Below, piece by piece: positions 1 to 9,618 of a DNA stretch of 64,000 bases. Where the stretch lies: positions 1 through 64,000 of the forward strand of contig NZ_CAADXO010000005.1 in NCBI RefSeq assembly GCF_900753045.1, written 5' to 3'. The notes under the pieces were generated by a model, which had not been told where the DNA came from, ran no database searches, and saw nothing but the letters and a program-made list of their open reading frames with translations. The DNA is from an uncultured Phascolarctobacterium sp. GTDB lineage: Bacteria > Bacillota > Negativicutes > Acidaminococcales > Acidaminococcaceae. The translations under genes and the position numbers were made by a program. Numbering within the stretch: position 1 is the first letter of the stretch; every line of letters begins with the position of its first letter.

Positions 1-257
1 TACTGACCAAAGAAGAAGGCGGCCGTCACACTCCGTTCTTCAACGGCTACCGTCCGCAATTCTATTTCCGTACTACCGACGTAACTGGCGTAACCGAACT
101 GCCGGAAGGCGTAGAAATGGTAATGCCTGGCGATAACGTAACCATGGAAGTAGAACTGATCACTCCGATTGCTATCGAAAAAGGTCTGCGTTTTGCTATC
201 CGTGAAGGCGGTCGTACCGTTGGCGCCGGCGTTGTTTCCGAAGTAGAAGAGAAATAA
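1..257 (+). CDS. tuf: Elongation factor Tu, C-terminal part (partial)
   Basis: This is the 3' end of tuf; the window opens inside the gene and codons run from base 3. The 84 visible residues are the C-terminal beta-barrel (domain III) that helps hold aminoacyl-tRNA, with the typical FRTTDVTG and MPGDN motifs, and they end in SEVEEK followed by TAA. EF-Tu-GTP delivers aminoacyl-tRNA to the ribosomal A site in the cytoplasm. It lies directly upstream of the S10 cluster, as in many bacteria where the str and S10 operons adjoin. Confidence 0.97.
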   Translation, partial: LTKEEGGRHTPFFNGYRPQFYFRTTDVTGVTELPEGVEMVMPGDNVTMEVELITPIAIEKGLRFAIREGGRTVGAGVVSEVEEK

Positions 258-283
258 TTTTAGTTAGATCCCTGGAAGAATAT

Positions 284-304
284 GAGGGGGGTTAACCTCC
301 CCTC
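284..304 (+). terminator. Weak stem-loop after tuf
   Basis: A G-rich arm (GAGGGGGG) faces CCTCCCCTC across TTAA, with one bulged base. No clear T-run follows (TATTCTTA), so it is either a weak terminator or an attenuating/processing hairpin between tuf and rpsJ. Confidence 0.4.
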
Positions 305-339
305 TATTCTTATGTTTGTTGGTATGGCCCTGCGATGAT

Positions 340-378
340 GTGAAAGGTTGCTTGCCTGTTAGACAGGGAGATTTTCAC
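340..378 (+). promoter_or_regulatory. Structured leader upstream of rpsJ
   Basis: GTGAAA at 340 pairs with TTTCAC ending at 378, and an inner stem (CCTGT with ACAGG) lies inside. The hairpin sits in the 5' leader of the S10 operon, where many bacteria use ribosomal-protein feedback, but I do not recognise a known leader family. No good sigma-A promoter is visible between tuf and rpsJ, so read-through from tuf is likely. Confidence 0.4.
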
Positions 379-428
379 GGAGTATGTCCGTTCATAGAAA
401 CTGGGCGAATTTAGGAGGATATTTTTTA

Positions 429-740
429 ATGGCTAAGTCTCAAAAGATTAGAATACGCCTGAAAGCGTATGATCATAAAGCACTTGACCAAAGTGCTTCT
501 AAGATTGTAGAAACTGCAAAACGTACCGGTGCACAAGTTTCCGGTCCGATTCCCCTTCCTACAGAAAAAAACATTTACACTATTCTGCGTTCTCCGCATG
601 TTAACAAAGATTCCCGTGAGCAATTCGAAATGCGTACTCACAAACGTCTTGTAGACATTCTGGAACCCACCGGTAAGACTGTTGACGCTCTGATGCGTCT
701 TGACCTGCCCGCTGGCGTAGATATTGAAATTAAACTGTAA
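429..740 (+). CDS. rpsJ: 30S ribosomal protein S10
   Basis: S10 sits in the head of the 30S subunit and also acts as NusE in transcription antitermination. At 103 residues it has normal family length. An in-frame upstream ATG at 384 would add 15 unrelated residues; the ATG at 429 follows AGGAGG (414-419) and gives the canonical [16 protein letters not shown] start. The conserved LPTEK and RSPHV segments are present. First gene of the S10 cluster. Confidence 0.97.
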   Translation: MAKSQKIRIRLKAYDHKALDQSASKIVETAKRTGAQVSGPIPLPTEKNIYTILRSPHVNKDSREQFEMRTHKRLVDILEPTGKTVDALMRLDLPAGVDIEIKL

Positions 741-755
741 GGAGGAGGTGCAATA

Positions 756-1397
756 ATGGCTAAAGGTATCTTAGGCAAAAAACTGGGCATGACCCAAATT
801 TTTGAAGCTGATGGCAGACTGATTCCTGTTACTGTTGTAGAAGCAGGCCCCTGCGTTGTACTTCAAAACAAAACCGAAGAAACAGACGGTTATAATGCTG
901 TTCAACTTGGTTTTGGTGAAATTAAAGAAAAACATACCACCAAACCGATGAAAGGCCATTTTGACAAAGCTGGTGTAGCACCGGTTAAATTTGTCAGAGA
1001 GCTGCGTCTGGCTGCTCCTTCCGAATATGCGGTAGGCGATAAAATCGCTGCTGATATTTTTGCTGCAGGCGAACTGATTGACGCAAGCGGCGTTTCCCGC
1101 GGCAAAGGTTTTGCAGGCACTATTAAGCGCCACAATTTCTCTCGCGGACCTATGAAACATGGTTCTAAGTCTCATCGTGAGCCTGGTTCTATGGGCCCCA
1201 TGCATTCCGGTCCTGGCGGCCGTGTAATCAAAGGCAAAAAACTGCCTGGCCGTATGGGTAATGCAAATGTAACTGTTCAACGTCTGACCGTTGTTAAGGT
1301 TGACGCAGAACGTAATCTTATTCTGGTTAAGGGTGCTATTCCGGGTGCTACTGGTTCTTACGTAGTACTGAAGGAAACCGTAAAACCTAACAAATAA
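756..1397 (+). CDS. rplC: 50S ribosomal protein L3
   Basis: L3 is an early 50S assembly protein that binds 23S rRNA near the peptidyl transferase centre. The 213-residue product starts [14 protein letters not shown] and has the long Gly/His-rich central extension (around residues 130-160, with [11 protein letters not shown] and [15 protein letters not shown]) that reaches into the rRNA core. Preceded by GGAGG and 15 bp after rpsJ. Confidence 0.97.
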   Translation: MAKGILGKKLGMTQIFEADGRLIPVTVVEAGPCVVLQNKTEETDGYNAVQLGFGEIKEKHTTKPMKGHFDKAGVAPVKFVRELRLAAPSEYAVGDKIAADIFAAGELIDASGVSRGKGFAGTIKRHNFSRGPMKHGSKSHREPGSMGPMHSGPGGRVIKGKKLPGRMGNANVTVQRLTVVKVDAERNLILVKGAIPGATGSYVVLKETVKPNK

Positions 1398-1429
1398 TAA
1401 GATAAGCGAAAGAAAGGAGGATGCTTCTA

Positions 1430-2056
1430 ATGCCGAAGTTATCAGTATATGATCTTTCCGGTGCACAAACCGGTGAAATAGAATTAAATGATTCCGTATT
1501 TGGCGCTGAGTTCAATGAAGCTGTAGTACATCAAGCAGTTGTAATGCAGCTGGCAAACCAACGTCAAGGAACTTCCGCTACTAAAACCCGTGCTATGGTA
1601 CGCGGTGGCGGTCGTAAACCCTGGAAACAAAAAGGTACTGGCCGCGCTCGTTGCGGTTCCAACCGTTCTCCCGTATGGGTTGGCGGTGGTACCACTTTTG
1701 GTCCCCAACCCCGCAGCTATGCAAAGAAAATGCCTCGTAAAGCACGTCGCTTAGCTCTGTGCTGCGCACTGTCTGCTAAAGTAGCAGCTGGTGAACTGGT
1801 AGTTGTTGAAGGCCTGGCTTTTGACGCTCCGAAAACTAAACAAGTAGCTTCTCTGCTGAAAGCTTTTGAAGCTGTTGACACTAAAGCTCTGTTGATCACC
1901 GATGGTTCCAACGAAAACGTTGCTCTTTCCGCACGTAACATGCCGAAAGTAACCACCATCACCAACATGGGTCTGAACTGCTTTGATATCCTGAACAGCA
2001 AAAAGGTATTCCTTGCTAAAGATGCTGTAGAAAAAATTGAGGAGGTGCTCGCATAA
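1430..2056 (+). CDS. rplD: 50S ribosomal protein L4
   Basis: L4 lines the polypeptide exit tunnel and in some bacteria represses its own operon. Of two in-frame ATGs, 1421 touches the GGAGG directly, so 1430 (MPKLSVYDL) is the better start and gives 208 residues. The tunnel loop is visible around residues 45-100 ([17 protein letters not shown]). Its TAA shares one base with the ATG of rplW. Confidence 0.96.
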   Translation: MPKLSVYDLSGAQTGEIELNDSVFGAEFNEAVVHQAVVMQLANQRQGTSATKTRAMVRGGGRKPWKQKGTGRARCGSNRSPVWVGGGTTFGPQPRSYAKKMPRKARRLALCCALSAKVAAGELVVVEGLAFDAPKTKQVASLLKAFEAVDTKALLITDGSNENVALSARNMPKVTTITNMGLNCFDILNSKKVFLAKDAVEKIEEVLA

Positions 2057-2346
2057 TGGCTGCTAATCCTCGCGATATACTGATTCGTCCCATCATCACT
2101 GAAAAGACTTCTCAGATGATGCAGGAGAACAAATACACCTTCCAGGTTCCCCTGGATGCTAACAAAGTAGAGATTCGCCAAGCTGTAGAGGCGATTTTCA
2201 AAGTTAAAGTATTGAATGTAAATACCATCCGCGTATTGGGCAAAACCAAACGCATGGGTAAATATGTTGGCAAACGTTCCGATTATAAGAAAGCTATCGT
2301 GAAGCTTGCTGAAGGCAATACGATTCCCCTTTTCGAAGGAATGTAA
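2056..2346 (+). CDS. rplW: 50S ribosomal protein L23
   Basis: L23 is at the tunnel exit, where trigger factor and SRP dock. It has 96 residues, the normal bacterial size, with the PIITEKT motif near the N-terminus and the basic [19 protein letters not shown] segment. The start codon overlaps the rplD stop by one base, which suggests translational coupling. Confidence 0.97.
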   Translation: MAANPRDILIRPIITEKTSQMMQENKYTFQVPLDANKVEIRQAVEAIFKVKVLNVNTIRVLGKTKRMGKYVGKRSDYKKAIVKLAEGNTIPLFEGM

Positions 2347-2369
2347 TTAACGTATAGGAGGTAAATTAA

Positions 2370-3200
2370 ATGGCTATTAAAAGCTTTAATCCGTATTCTC
2401 CTTCCAGACGCTTTATTACTGTGTCTGCCTTCGAAGAGATTACGACTGACAAGCCTTACCGCCCGCTTGTTGAAAAACTTGGTAAACATGCAGGCCGTAA
2501 TAATACCGGTAAAATGACTGTTCGTCATCAAGGCGGCGGTCATAAAAAACAATATCGTATCATTGATTTCAAGCGTACCAAAGACGGCATTCCGGCTAAG
2601 GTTGCTACCATCGAATACGATCCTAACCGTAACGCTCGCATCGCTCTGATCAACTATGTTGACGGCGAAAAACGTTACATCATCGCTCCGCTTGATTTGA
2701 AAGTTGGCGATATCGTAGTAAGCGGTCCTGACGCAGATATCAAAACCGGTAACTGCCTGCCGCTGAAAAACATTCCGCTTGGTACTACCGTACACAACGT
2801 GGAAATGAAAATTGGTAAAGGCGGCCAAATGGCTCGTAGTGCTGGTACCAGCGCACAGCTGATGGCTAAAGAGGGCGACTACGCTCTGCTCCGTCTTCCT
2901 TCTGGCGAAATCCGTAAAGTACATATCAACTGCCGTGCAACCATCGGTCAAGTTGGTAACATTGATGCTGAAAACATCTGCATCGGTAAAGCTGGCCGCA
3001 GCCGTTGGCTGGGTATCCGTCCTGCTAACCGCGGCGTTGTTATGAATCCTAACGACCATCCGCATGGTGGTGGTGAAGGTCACTCCCCCGTTGGTCGTAA
3101 ACGTCCTGTTACTCCTTGGGGTAAATGTGCATTCGGTACTCGTACTCGCAGAGAGAAGAAAGCTTCTACTAAGTTAATTCTGAAACGTAGAACTAAATAA
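2370..3200 (+). CDS. rplB: 50S ribosomal protein L2
   Basis: L2 is the largest 50S core protein and is needed for subunit joining and peptidyl transfer. The 276-residue product carries the diagnostic [12 protein letters not shown] segment and the C-terminal [12 protein letters not shown] motif with the conserved His near the catalytic centre. AGGAGG precedes the ATG. Confidence 0.98.
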   Translation: MAIKSFNPYSPSRRFITVSAFEEITTDKPYRPLVEKLGKHAGRNNTGKMTVRHQGGGHKKQYRIIDFKRTKDGIPAKVATIEYDPNRNARIALINYVDGEKRYIIAPLDLKVGDIVVSGPDADIKTGNCLPLKNIPLGTTVHNVEMKIGKGGQMARSAGTSAQLMAKEGDYALLRLPSGEIRKVHINCRATIGQVGNIDAENICIGKAGRSRWLGIRPANRGVVMNPNDHPHGGGEGHSPVGRKRPVTPWGKCAFGTRTRREKKASTKLILKRRTK

Positions 3201-3231
3201 TATAACAGGATAAGGAAAGGAGGCTAACCTA

Positions 3232-3507
3232 GTGTCCAGATCAGTTAAAAAAGGACCTTTTGTCCATGCAAGTCTTTTGAAAAAGATTGACGTGCTTAAT
3301 GCCGCTAATGATAAAAAAGTTGTTAAGACCTGGTCTCGCAGCTCTACTATTCTTCCGTCTTTCGTTGGTCACACCATTGCGGTTCATGACGGACGCAAAC
3401 ATGTTCCGGTATTCATTACCGAGGATATGGTAGGCCATAAATTAGGAGAATTCGCTCCTACTCGTACTTACAAAGGTCACGCAGATAAGAGCACCGGCTT
3501 AAAATAA
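3232..3507 (+). CDS. rpsS: 30S ribosomal protein S19
   Basis: S19 lies in the 30S head and contacts S13 and the A-site tRNA region. 91 residues, starting [16 protein letters not shown] from a GTG codon behind AAAGGAGG. The conserved WSRSSTILP and [16 protein letters not shown] segments identify it. Confidence 0.97.
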   Translation: MSRSVKKGPFVHASLLKKIDVLNAANDKKVVKTWSRSSTILPSFVGHTIAVHDGRKHVPVFITEDMVGHKLGEFAPTRTYKGHADKSTGLK

Positions 3508-3527
3508 GGGGAAAGGGGGACCAAACA

Positions 3528-3860
3528 ATGGAAGCAAAGGCAATTGCAAAATATATCCGTATTGCGCCGCGCAAACTGCGCATCGTAATCAATCTCATCC
3601 GCGGCAAATCCGTTGGTGAAGCATTCGCGATCCTCAAATATACCCCGAAGGTTGGTTCTGAGGTAATCGAGAAAGTTCTGCGCAGTGCAGTAGCAAACGC
3701 AGAGCACAATTTTGACATGAACGTGGATAACCTGATCGTATCCTACTGTGCAGTAGATCAAGGTCCGACCATGAAACGTATTCATCCTCGTTCCCGTGGA
3801 CAGGCTTTCAAAATTCTGAAACGTTCTAGCCACGTAACTGTAGCAGTTAAAGAAAAATAA
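3528..3860 (+). CDS. rplV: 50S ribosomal protein L22
   Basis: L22 contacts all 23S rRNA domains and its beta-hairpin narrows the exit tunnel next to L4. The 110 residues include the early [11 protein letters not shown] motif and the hairpin around residues 80-95 ([16 protein letters not shown]). Gly/Ser-rich AGGGGGA region serves as RBS. Confidence 0.97.
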   Translation: MEAKAIAKYIRIAPRKLRIVINLIRGKSVGEAFAILKYTPKVGSEVIEKVLRSAVANAEHNFDMNVDNLIVSYCAVDQGPTMKRIHPRSRGQAFKILKRSSHVTVAVKEK

Positions 3861-3887
3861 TATCCCGTCAGAAGGAGGGAAAAGATA

Positions 3888-4556
3888 GTGGGTCAAAAAG
3901 TTAATCCGCATGGTCTCCGTGTTGGCGTTATCAAAGGCTGGGATTCCAAATGGTACGCTGGCAAAGACTATGAGAAATTCTTGTTAGAAGACATTAAAAT
4001 CCGTGAGTTCATCAAAGAAAAACTGTTCCTGTCCGGTATCTCTAAAGTAGAAATCGAACGCGCATCTAATAAAGCCCGCATTTCCATCCATACTGCAAAA
4101 CCTGGTATGGTAATCGGTCGTCAAGGCAGCAACATCGAACTGCTGAAATCCGACCTGAAGAAAATGACTGAGAGCGCTATCGAAATCAACATCGTAGAAG
4201 TTAAAACCCCGGATATGGACGCAACCTTGGTTGCAGAGAACATTGCAGCACAGCTGGAACGCCGTATTGCTTTCCGTCGTGCTATGAAACAATGCGTTGG
4301 CCGTACCATGCGTATGGGTGCTAAAGGTATCAAAATTACCTGCGGCGGTCGTCTTGGCGGTGCTGAAATTGCACGCAGCGAATCCTATCGTGAAGGCAGC
4401 ATTCCTCTGCACACCCTGCGTGCTGACATCGATTATGGCACTGCAGAAGCACATACCACTTATGGCCGTATCGGCATTAAGGTATGGATTTACAAAGGTG
4501 AAGTTCTTCCTGAAAGCAAAGAAGCAGCTAAAGTTGCTCCGGCAAAGGAGGCATAA
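3888..4556 (+). CDS. rpsC: 30S ribosomal protein S3
   Basis: S3 is at the mRNA entry tunnel of the 30S subunit and has helicase-like activity with S4 and S5. 222 residues from a GTG start ([15 protein letters not shown]). An N-terminal KH domain is marked by [12 protein letters not shown] near residue 75, and the C-terminal domain by [12 protein letters not shown]. The last residues are Ala/Lys-rich. Confidence 0.97.
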   Translation: MGQKVNPHGLRVGVIKGWDSKWYAGKDYEKFLLEDIKIREFIKEKLFLSGISKVEIERASNKARISIHTAKPGMVIGRQGSNIELLKSDLKKMTESAIEINIVEVKTPDMDATLVAENIAAQLERRIAFRRAMKQCVGRTMRMGAKGIKITCGGRLGGAEIARSESYREGSIPLHTLRADIDYGTAEAHTTYGRIGIKVWIYKGEVLPESKEAAKVAPAKEA

Positions 4557-4562
4557 TCAGAC

Positions 4563-5015
4563 ATGTTATTACCGAAGAGAGTTAAACATCGTAAACAACA
4601 TAGAGGTCGTATGACTGGCCGTGCTATGCGCGGTAATAGAATCGCTCATGGCGATTTCGGTCTGGTAGCATTGGAGCCCGCTTGGATTACCAACCGCCAG
4701 ATTGAGGCAGCCCGTATCGCAATGACACGTTATATCAAACGTGGCGGTCAAGTTTGGATTCAAATTTTCCCGGATAAACCGATTACTGCAAAACCTGCTG
4801 AAACTCGTATGGGTTCTGGTAAAGGTTCTCCGGAGTACTGGGTAGCAGTAGTTAAACCTGGTCGCGTTCTGTTCGAAATGAACGGTGTTAGCGAAGAAGT
4901 TGCTAAAGAAGCAATGCGTCTTGCTAGCCACAAATTGCCTATCAAATGCAAATTTGTAACTCGCGCTCAACAGGAAGCTGAAGCTGCCGCACAAGAAAAG
5001 GGTGGTGAAGCTTAA
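4563..5015 (+). CDS. rplP: 50S ribosomal protein L16
   Basis: L16 binds 23S rRNA near the A site and contacts tRNA. The 150-residue product starts [15 protein letters not shown] and has the [24 protein letters not shown] core; the C-terminus is slightly longer than the usual 135-145 residues (Ala/Glu-rich tail). It follows rpsC by 6 bp and its stop overlaps the rpmC start. Confidence 0.97.
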   Translation: MLLPKRVKHRKQHRGRMTGRAMRGNRIAHGDFGLVALEPAWITNRQIEAARIAMTRYIKRGGQVWIQIFPDKPITAKPAETRMGSGKGSPEYWVAVVKPGRVLFEMNGVSEEVAKEAMRLASHKLPIKCKFVTRAQQEAEAAAQEKGGEA

Positions 5016-5209
5016 TGAAAACAACAGAAATTCGTGAATTGTCTGCTGCTGAGTTAGACACCAAGTTGGCAGATTTGAAAGAGGAACTCTTCAATCTGCG
5101 TTTTCAAATGGCAACCGGTCAATGTGAAAATCCGATGAAAATTCGTGACGTTAAGAAATCCATTGCCCGTATCAAAACAATCCAGCGTGAACGTGAGCTC
5201 AAGGCTTAA
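5015..5209 (+). CDS. rpmC: 50S ribosomal protein L29
   Basis: L29 is a small helical-hairpin protein at the tunnel exit, next to L23. 64 residues with the signature [24 protein letters not shown] overlap with rplP points to translational coupling. Confidence 0.97.
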   Translation: MKTTEIRELSAAELDTKLADLKEELFNLRFQMATGQCENPMKIRDVKKSIARIKTIQRERELKA

Positions 5210-5241
5210 CTGTTTTGAAGTATAACAAGGAGGAAACAGTC

Positions 5242-5502
5242 GTGACCGAAGAAAGAAACGCACGTGTTACCCGTATTGGTAAAGTTGTCAGCGATAAAAT
5301 GCAGAAAACTGTCGTAGTTGCAGTAGAACGTTTCGTTCAGCATCCGCTGTACAAAAAAGGCGTACAACATACTATTAAATTTAAAGCTCATGATGAAAAT
5401 AACGAAGCACATGTTGGCGACGTAGTTGAAATTATGCAAACTCGTCCGCTGTCTAAAGATAAATGCTGGCGCGTTATTGAAATCTTAGAGCGTGCTAAAT
5501 AA
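5242..5502 (+). CDS. rpsQ: 30S ribosomal protein S17
   Basis: S17 is an OB-fold primary binding protein of 16S rRNA. The start is placed at the GTG at 5242 because AAGGAGG (5228-5234) lies 7 bp upstream and this gives an 86-residue product of normal size ([20 protein letters not shown]); the ATG at 5215 would add nine residues and lacks an RBS. The [20 protein letters not shown] motif identifies it. Confidence 0.96.
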   Translation: MTEERNARVTRIGKVVSDKMQKTVVVAVERFVQHPLYKKGVQHTIKFKAHDENNEAHVGDVVEIMQTRPLSKDKCWRVIEILERAK

Positions 5503-5540
5503 TTTTGCCGAAGAGTTAGTCCGGCAAGGGAGGGAAATCC

Positions 5541-5909
5541 ATGATACAACAACAAACTATCCTTAATGTTGGTGACAACACTGGCGCTAAGAAGGTTATG
5601 TGTATCCGTGTATTAGGCGGTTCTTACCGTAAATATGCTAATATCGGTGACGTTATCGTATGTGCTGTTAAAGATGCATCACCCGGTGGCGTTGTAAAAA
5701 AAGGCGACGTAGTTAAAGCAGTTGTTGTTCGTTCCGTTAAAGGTGTTCGCCGTGCAGACGGTTCCTACATCCGTTTTGATGAGAACGCAGCAGTTGTAAT
5801 TAAAGACGACAAGAGCCCGCGCGGCACTCGTATTTTTGGGCCTGTTGCCCGCGAACTTCGCGAAAAAGACTTCATGAAAATCATTTCTCTGGCACCGGAA
5901 GTGCTGTAA
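5541..5909 (+). CDS. rplN: 50S ribosomal protein L14
   Basis: L14 is a conserved beta-barrel protein that forms part of the intersubunit bridge. Exactly 122 residues as in most bacteria, starting [18 protein letters not shown] and with [13 protein letters not shown] near the end. Start of the classical spc operon order, though no separate promoter is evident. Confidence 0.98.
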   Translation: MIQQQTILNVGDNTGAKKVMCIRVLGGSYRKYANIGDVIVCAVKDASPGGVVKKGDVVKAVVVRSVKGVRRADGSYIRFDENAAVVIKDDKSPRGTRIFGPVARELREKDFMKIISLAPEVL

Positions 5910-5946
5910 GAAATTAGATAACGCACTGTAAGGAGGTGTTCTTGAC

Positions 5947-6276
5947 ATGGCAAATGCTGTAAAGCTGCATGTTAAAAAAGGCGATACCGTTCTTGTACTG
6001 TCCGGCAAGGATAAAGGCAAGCAAGGTAAGATCGTTGAAGCTCTGCCTAAGAAAGCCAAAGTGGTTGTTGAAGGCGTGAATAAAGTAAAACGTCATACCA
6101 AACCGTCTCAGGCAAATCCTCAAGGCGGCATCATTACTAAAGAAGCTCCGCTCGCTTCTTCCAAAGTAATGCTGGTATGCCCGGTTTGCAAACAAGCTAC
6201 CCGTATTAAAAAGACCGAAGTTGCCGGTGCTTTCGTAAGAACCTGCAAAAAATGCGGTGAAGTAATCGATAAATAA
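5947..6276 (+). CDS. rplX: 50S ribosomal protein L24
   Basis: L24 starts 50S assembly. 109 residues with the N-terminal KOW motif ([19 protein letters not shown], about residues 11-30). The C-terminus keeps two CxxC pairs (CPVC and CKKC), a possible zinc ribbon found in some bacterial L24 versions and lost in others. Confidence 0.97.
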   Translation: MANAVKLHVKKGDTVLVLSGKDKGKQGKIVEALPKKAKVVVEGVNKVKRHTKPSQANPQGGIITKEAPLASSKVMLVCPVCKQATRIKKTEVAGAFVRTCKKCGEVIDK

Positions 6277-6303
6277 TTTTCCGGGAAAGGAGGAAATAAC
6301 TGA

Positions 6304-6849
6304 ATGGCAAAGACCAGATTGCAAGAAAAATATTTGTCTGAAGTAGCTAAGGCTATGCATGACAAATTCCAATATAAAAACGTAATGGAAATCCCTAAAA
6401 TTGAGAAAGTTGTAATCAACATGGGTGTTGGCGAGGCTGTAGGCAACAGCAAAGCTCTGGAAAGCGCAGTTGCTGATATGACTCAGATCGCAGGTCAAAA
6501 ACCTGTTATCACCAAAGCTAAGAAATCCATCGCAGCTTTCAAAGTACGTCAAGGCATGCCTCTGGGTGCTAAAGTAACCCTGCGTGGCGACCGTATGTAC
6601 TATTTCCTTGATAAACTGATGAATCTCGCTCTTCCGCGCGTACGTGACTTCCGTGGCGTAAATGCTTCCGCATTTGACGGCCGTGGCAACTACGCACTGG
6701 GTCTGAAAGAACAATTGATTTTCCCGGAAATCGAATATGATAAGATCGATAAAGTTCGTGGCATGGATATCATCATTGTGACTACCGCTAAGACAGACGA
6801 GGAAGCTAGAGAGCTGCTCAAACTCCTCGGAATGCCGTTCGGCGCATAA
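6304..6849 (+). CDS. rplE: 50S ribosomal protein L5
   Basis: L5 binds 5S rRNA and helps form the central protuberance. 181 residues with the NMGVGEAV motif (near residue 38) and the [17 protein letters not shown] segment. Behind AAAGGAGG. An internal stop is not seen. Confidence 0.98.
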   Translation: MAKTRLQEKYLSEVAKAMHDKFQYKNVMEIPKIEKVVINMGVGEAVGNSKALESAVADMTQIAGQKPVITKAKKSIAAFKVRQGMPLGAKVTLRGDRMYYFLDKLMNLALPRVRDFRGVNASAFDGRGNYALGLKEQLIFPEIEYDKIDKVRGMDIIIVTTAKTDEEARELLKLLGMPFGA

Positions 6850-6865
6850 GTGAGGAGGGAACACA

Positions 6866-7051
6866 TTGGCTAAAAAAGCCCTGATCGAAAAATGGAAAGG
6901 CGAACCGAAATTCGAAGTTCGTCATTATAACCGCTGCAAAGTTTGCGGCAGACCTCATGGCTATATGCGTAAATTTGGCCTCTGCCGTATCTGCTTCCGT
7001 GAATATGCTTATAAAGGAGCTATTCCGGGCGTAACCAAAGCAAGCTGGTAA
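6866..7051 (+). CDS. rpsN: 30S ribosomal protein S14, zinc-binding type
   Basis: S14 sits in the 30S head. This is the short 61-residue, zinc-ribbon form (type Z), with two CxxC pairs (CKVC and CRIC) separated by about 12 residues, as is common in Firmicutes. It starts with TTG behind GAGGAGGG; the resulting [10 protein letters not shown] is canonical. Confidence 0.97.
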   Translation: MAKKALIEKWKGEPKFEVRHYNRCKVCGRPHGYMRKFGLCRICFREYAYKGAIPGVTKASW

Positions 7052-7082
7052 GACAGACAACAAGGAAGGAGGGTATTTAAGT

Positions 7083-7481
7083 ATGGTAATGACTGACCCG
7101 ATTGCTGATATGCTTACCCGTATTCGTAACGCAAATTCAGTTCATCATGATAAAGTTGAAATCCCCGGCAGCAAGATTAAGCTGGCTATTGCTGAAATCC
7201 TGAAAGCCGAAGGTTTCATTAAAGATTTCGAAGTTATTGCTGACAGCAAACAAAATGTTATCCGCGTCAGCCTGAAATACGGTGCTAATAAAGAGAAGGT
7301 AATCTCCGGTATTAAACGTATTTCCAAACCTGGTCTGAGAGTTTACTCTCAAAAAGACCAACTGCCTAGAGTCCTCGGAGGTCTGGGTATTGCATTAATT
7401 TCTACTTCCCAAGGCTTGATGACCGACAAAGCTGCTCGTAAAGCAGGCTTGGGCGGCGAAGTTCTTGCATACGTATGGTAA
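7083..7481 (+). CDS. rpsH: 30S ribosomal protein S8
   Basis: S8 binds the central domain of 16S rRNA and in Escherichia coli represses the spc operon. 132 residues with [15 protein letters not shown] at the start and the C-terminal [10 protein letters not shown] second ATG at 7089 would remove only two residues and cannot be excluded. Confidence 0.97.
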   Translation: MVMTDPIADMLTRIRNANSVHHDKVEIPGSKIKLAIAEILKAEGFIKDFEVIADSKQNVIRVSLKYGANKEKVISGIKRISKPGLRVYSQKDQLPRVLGGLGIALISTSQGLMTDKAARKAGLGGEVLAYVW

Positions 7482-7508
7482 TACTAAAAAGATAGGAGGT
7501 GCTCGTAC

Positions 7509-8057
7509 GTGTCTAGAATTGGTAAGATGCCAATTACTGTTCCCGCTGGTGTAACAGTTACTATTGAAGATAATCACGTGACCGTTAAAGGTCCTAAAGG
7601 CGAATTAGCTCGCCAAATCAATAAAAACATGAAGCTGACCATGGACAATGGTGTAATCACCGTTGAACGTCCGGACGATGAAAAAGAAAACCGTTCTCTG
7701 CATGGTCTGTCCCGCACCCTGATCAACAACATGATCATCGGTGTAACCCAAGGCTTCAGCAAAACTCTGGAAATTAATGGTGTTGGTTACCGTGCTGCTA
7801 AGCAAGGCCAAAACATTAACTTCACTCTGGGTTTCTCTCACCCGGTTGTAAAAGAGCCGCCTGCAGGTATTACTTTTGAAGTTCCCGCTCCGAACAAGAT
7901 CGTTGTTAGCGGTGCTGATAAAGAAGTTGTAGGTGCAGTTGCTGCAGATATCCGTACTTTGCGTCCGCCTGAACCTTACAAAGGTAAAGGTATCCGTTAC
8001 GAAGGCGAACATGTTCGTCGTAAGATTGGTAAAGCCGGCGCTAAAGGCAAGAAATAA
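7509..8057 (+). CDS. rplF: 50S ribosomal protein L6
   Basis: L6 lies close to the sarcin-ricin loop and the factor-binding site. 182 residues from a GTG start ([15 protein letters not shown]), formed by two similar alpha/beta domains; the C-terminal [18 protein letters not shown] segment (here [17 protein letters not shown]) is diagnostic. Confidence 0.97.
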   Translation: MSRIGKMPITVPAGVTVTIEDNHVTVKGPKGELARQINKNMKLTMDNGVITVERPDDEKENRSLHGLSRTLINNMIIGVTQGFSKTLEINGVGYRAAKQGQNINFTLGFSHPVVKEPPAGITFEVPAPNKIVVSGADKEVVGAVAADIRTLRPPEPYKGKGIRYEGEHVRRKIGKAGAKGKK

Positions 8058-8082
8058 TTTCTAAAAGAAGGGAGTGAAACTC

Positions 8083-8445
8083 TTGCTTAACAGAGTTGAT
8101 AAAAACGAGAAACGTCAAAAACGTCATCTCCGTTCTCGTAGATATATTATCGGTACTGCTGAAAAACCTCGTCTGAACGTATACCGTTCCCTGTCCAACA
8201 TTTATGCACAGGTTATTAACGATGAGACCGGCGAAACTATCGCTACTGCCAGCACCGTTGAAAAAGATCTGAAAGAAAACTACGGCGGCAACATTGAGGC
8301 TGCTAAAGCTGTAGGCAAAGCAATCGCTGAAAAAGCACTGGCTAAGGGTGTAAAAGAAGTTGTATTCGATCGTGGTGGCTATCTGTACCACGGCCGTGTA
8401 GCTGCCCTGGCTGAAGCTGCTCGCGAAGCTGGCCTGGTATTCTAA
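8083..8445 (+). CDS. rplR: 50S ribosomal protein L18
   Basis: L18 binds 5S rRNA together with L5. The TTG at 8083 is chosen because GGGAG lies 8 bp upstream and the product is then 120 residues, the usual size, starting [15 protein letters not shown]; the GTG at 8074 overlaps the RBS itself. The C-terminus [20 protein letters not shown] is characteristic. Confidence 0.95.
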   Translation: MLNRVDKNEKRQKRHLRSRRYIIGTAEKPRLNVYRSLSNIYAQVINDETGETIATASTVEKDLKENYGGNIEAAKAVGKAIAEKALAKGVKEVVFDRGGYLYHGRVAALAEAAREAGLVF

Positions 8446-8462
8446 GAGAAGGAGGAAATAAA

Positions 8463-8963
8463 GTGGCGAACTTCGAAAATAAAGAAAACGAATTACAAGA
8501 AAAAGTCGTTTTCATCAACCGTGTTGCTAAGGTTGTTAAAGGCGGACGTCGTTTCTCCTTCGCTGCACTTGTTGTTGTAGGTGATGAAAATGGTCATGTA
8601 GGCATGGGCCTGGGTAAAGCTGCAGAGGTTCCTGAAGCTATTCGTAAAGGCGTTGAAGACGCTAAGAAAAACCTGGTTACTGTACCGCTGGTTGGTACTA
8701 CCATTCCTCATGAAAACATCGGTGTATTCGGCGCAGGCCGTGTATTCCTGAAACCGGCTGCAGAAGGTACCGGCGTTATCGCTGGCGGCCCTGTACGTGC
8801 CGTACTGGAACTGGCTGGCGTTCGTGATATTCTTACTAAATCTCAAGGCTCTTCCAACCCGAACAACATGGTTCGTGCAACCATTGAAGGTCTGAAATCC
8901 TTGAAGAGTGCTGAAGCTGTTGCAGCTCTGCGTGGTAAAACCGTAGAAGAATTGTTGGGCTAA
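8463..8963 (+). CDS. rpsE: 30S ribosomal protein S5
   Basis: S5 contributes to decoding accuracy and the mRNA entry tunnel. 166 residues from a GTG start; the N-terminal double-stranded RNA-binding fold carries [18 protein letters not shown] and the C-terminal part [19 protein letters not shown]. Preceded by AAGGAGG. Confidence 0.97.
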   Translation: MANFENKENELQEKVVFINRVAKVVKGGRRFSFAALVVVGDENGHVGMGLGKAAEVPEAIRKGVEDAKKNLVTVPLVGTTIPHENIGVFGAGRVFLKPAAEGTGVIAGGPVRAVLELAGVRDILTKSQGSSNPNNMVRATIEGLKSLKSAEAVAALRGKTVEELLG

Positions 8964-8976
8964 GGAGGACTTTGTC

Positions 8977-9156
8977 ATGGCACAAATTAAAATCACCCTG
9001 ACCCGCAGCCTGATCGGTTACCCCAAAGATCAGCGTGCAACCGTTAAAGCTCTGGGCTTAGGTAAAATCAATACTAGCGTCGTTAAAGAAGATACTCCGA
9101 CTATTCGCGGCATGGTTCACAAGGTTGAACATCTCGTGAAGGTTGAAGAAGCGTAA
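8977..9156 (+). CDS. rpmD: 50S ribosomal protein L30
   Basis: A 59-residue gene too short for a simple length cutoff. It reads [16 protein letters not shown] and [20 protein letters not shown], matching bacterial L30, a small ferredoxin-like 50S protein. AAGGAGG lies 7-8 bp before the ATG. Its position between rpsE and rplO is the canonical spc order. Confidence 0.96.
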   Translation: MAQIKITLTRSLIGYPKDQRATVKALGLGKINTSVVKEDTPTIRGMVHKVEHLVKVEEA

Positions 9157-9176
9157 GACAAGGAGGTGTACTGAAG

Positions 9177-9617
9177 ATGAATTTACATGAATTGTCTCCC
9201 GCTCCGGGATCTAAACGTGTAGCAGTTCGCGTAGGTCGTGGCCTGGGCAGTGGCTTGGGCAAGACTTCCGGCAAAGGCCAGAAAGGTCAGAAATCCCGTT
9301 CCGGCGGTGTTAAGCGCCCTGGATTTGAAGGTGGTCAAAGACCTCTGTACCTGCGTCTTCCTAAACGCGGTTTCTACAATAAATTTGGTAAAGATTATGT
9401 TGAAATCAACGTTTCCGTACTCAATCGTTTTGAGGACGGCACCGTTGTTGAACCTGTAATGCTTATTGAAGAAGGTGTTGTTAAGAACATTCGCGACGGC
9501 ATCCGTATTCTTGGCAATGGCGAATTAACCAAAAAGCTTACTGTACAAGCTATGGGCTTCAGCAAATCCGCTGAAGAGAAAATCGTTGCAGCTGGCGGTA
9601 AGATTGAGGTGATCTAA
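9177..9617 (+). CDS. rplO: 50S ribosomal protein L15
   Basis: L15 is a late-assembly 50S protein. 146 residues; the extended Gly/Lys-rich N-terminus ([21 protein letters not shown] region, residues 22-42) penetrates the rRNA core, and the globular C-terminal part follows from about residue 70. It ends one base before the secY start. Confidence 0.97.
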   Translation: MNLHELSPAPGSKRVAVRVGRGLGSGLGKTSGKGQKGQKSRSGGVKRPGFEGGQRPLYLRLPKRGFYNKFGKDYVEINVSVLNRFEDGTVVEPVMLIEEGVVKNIRDGIRILGNGELTKKLTVQAMGFSKSAEEKIVAAGGKIEVI

Positions 9618-9618
9618 A

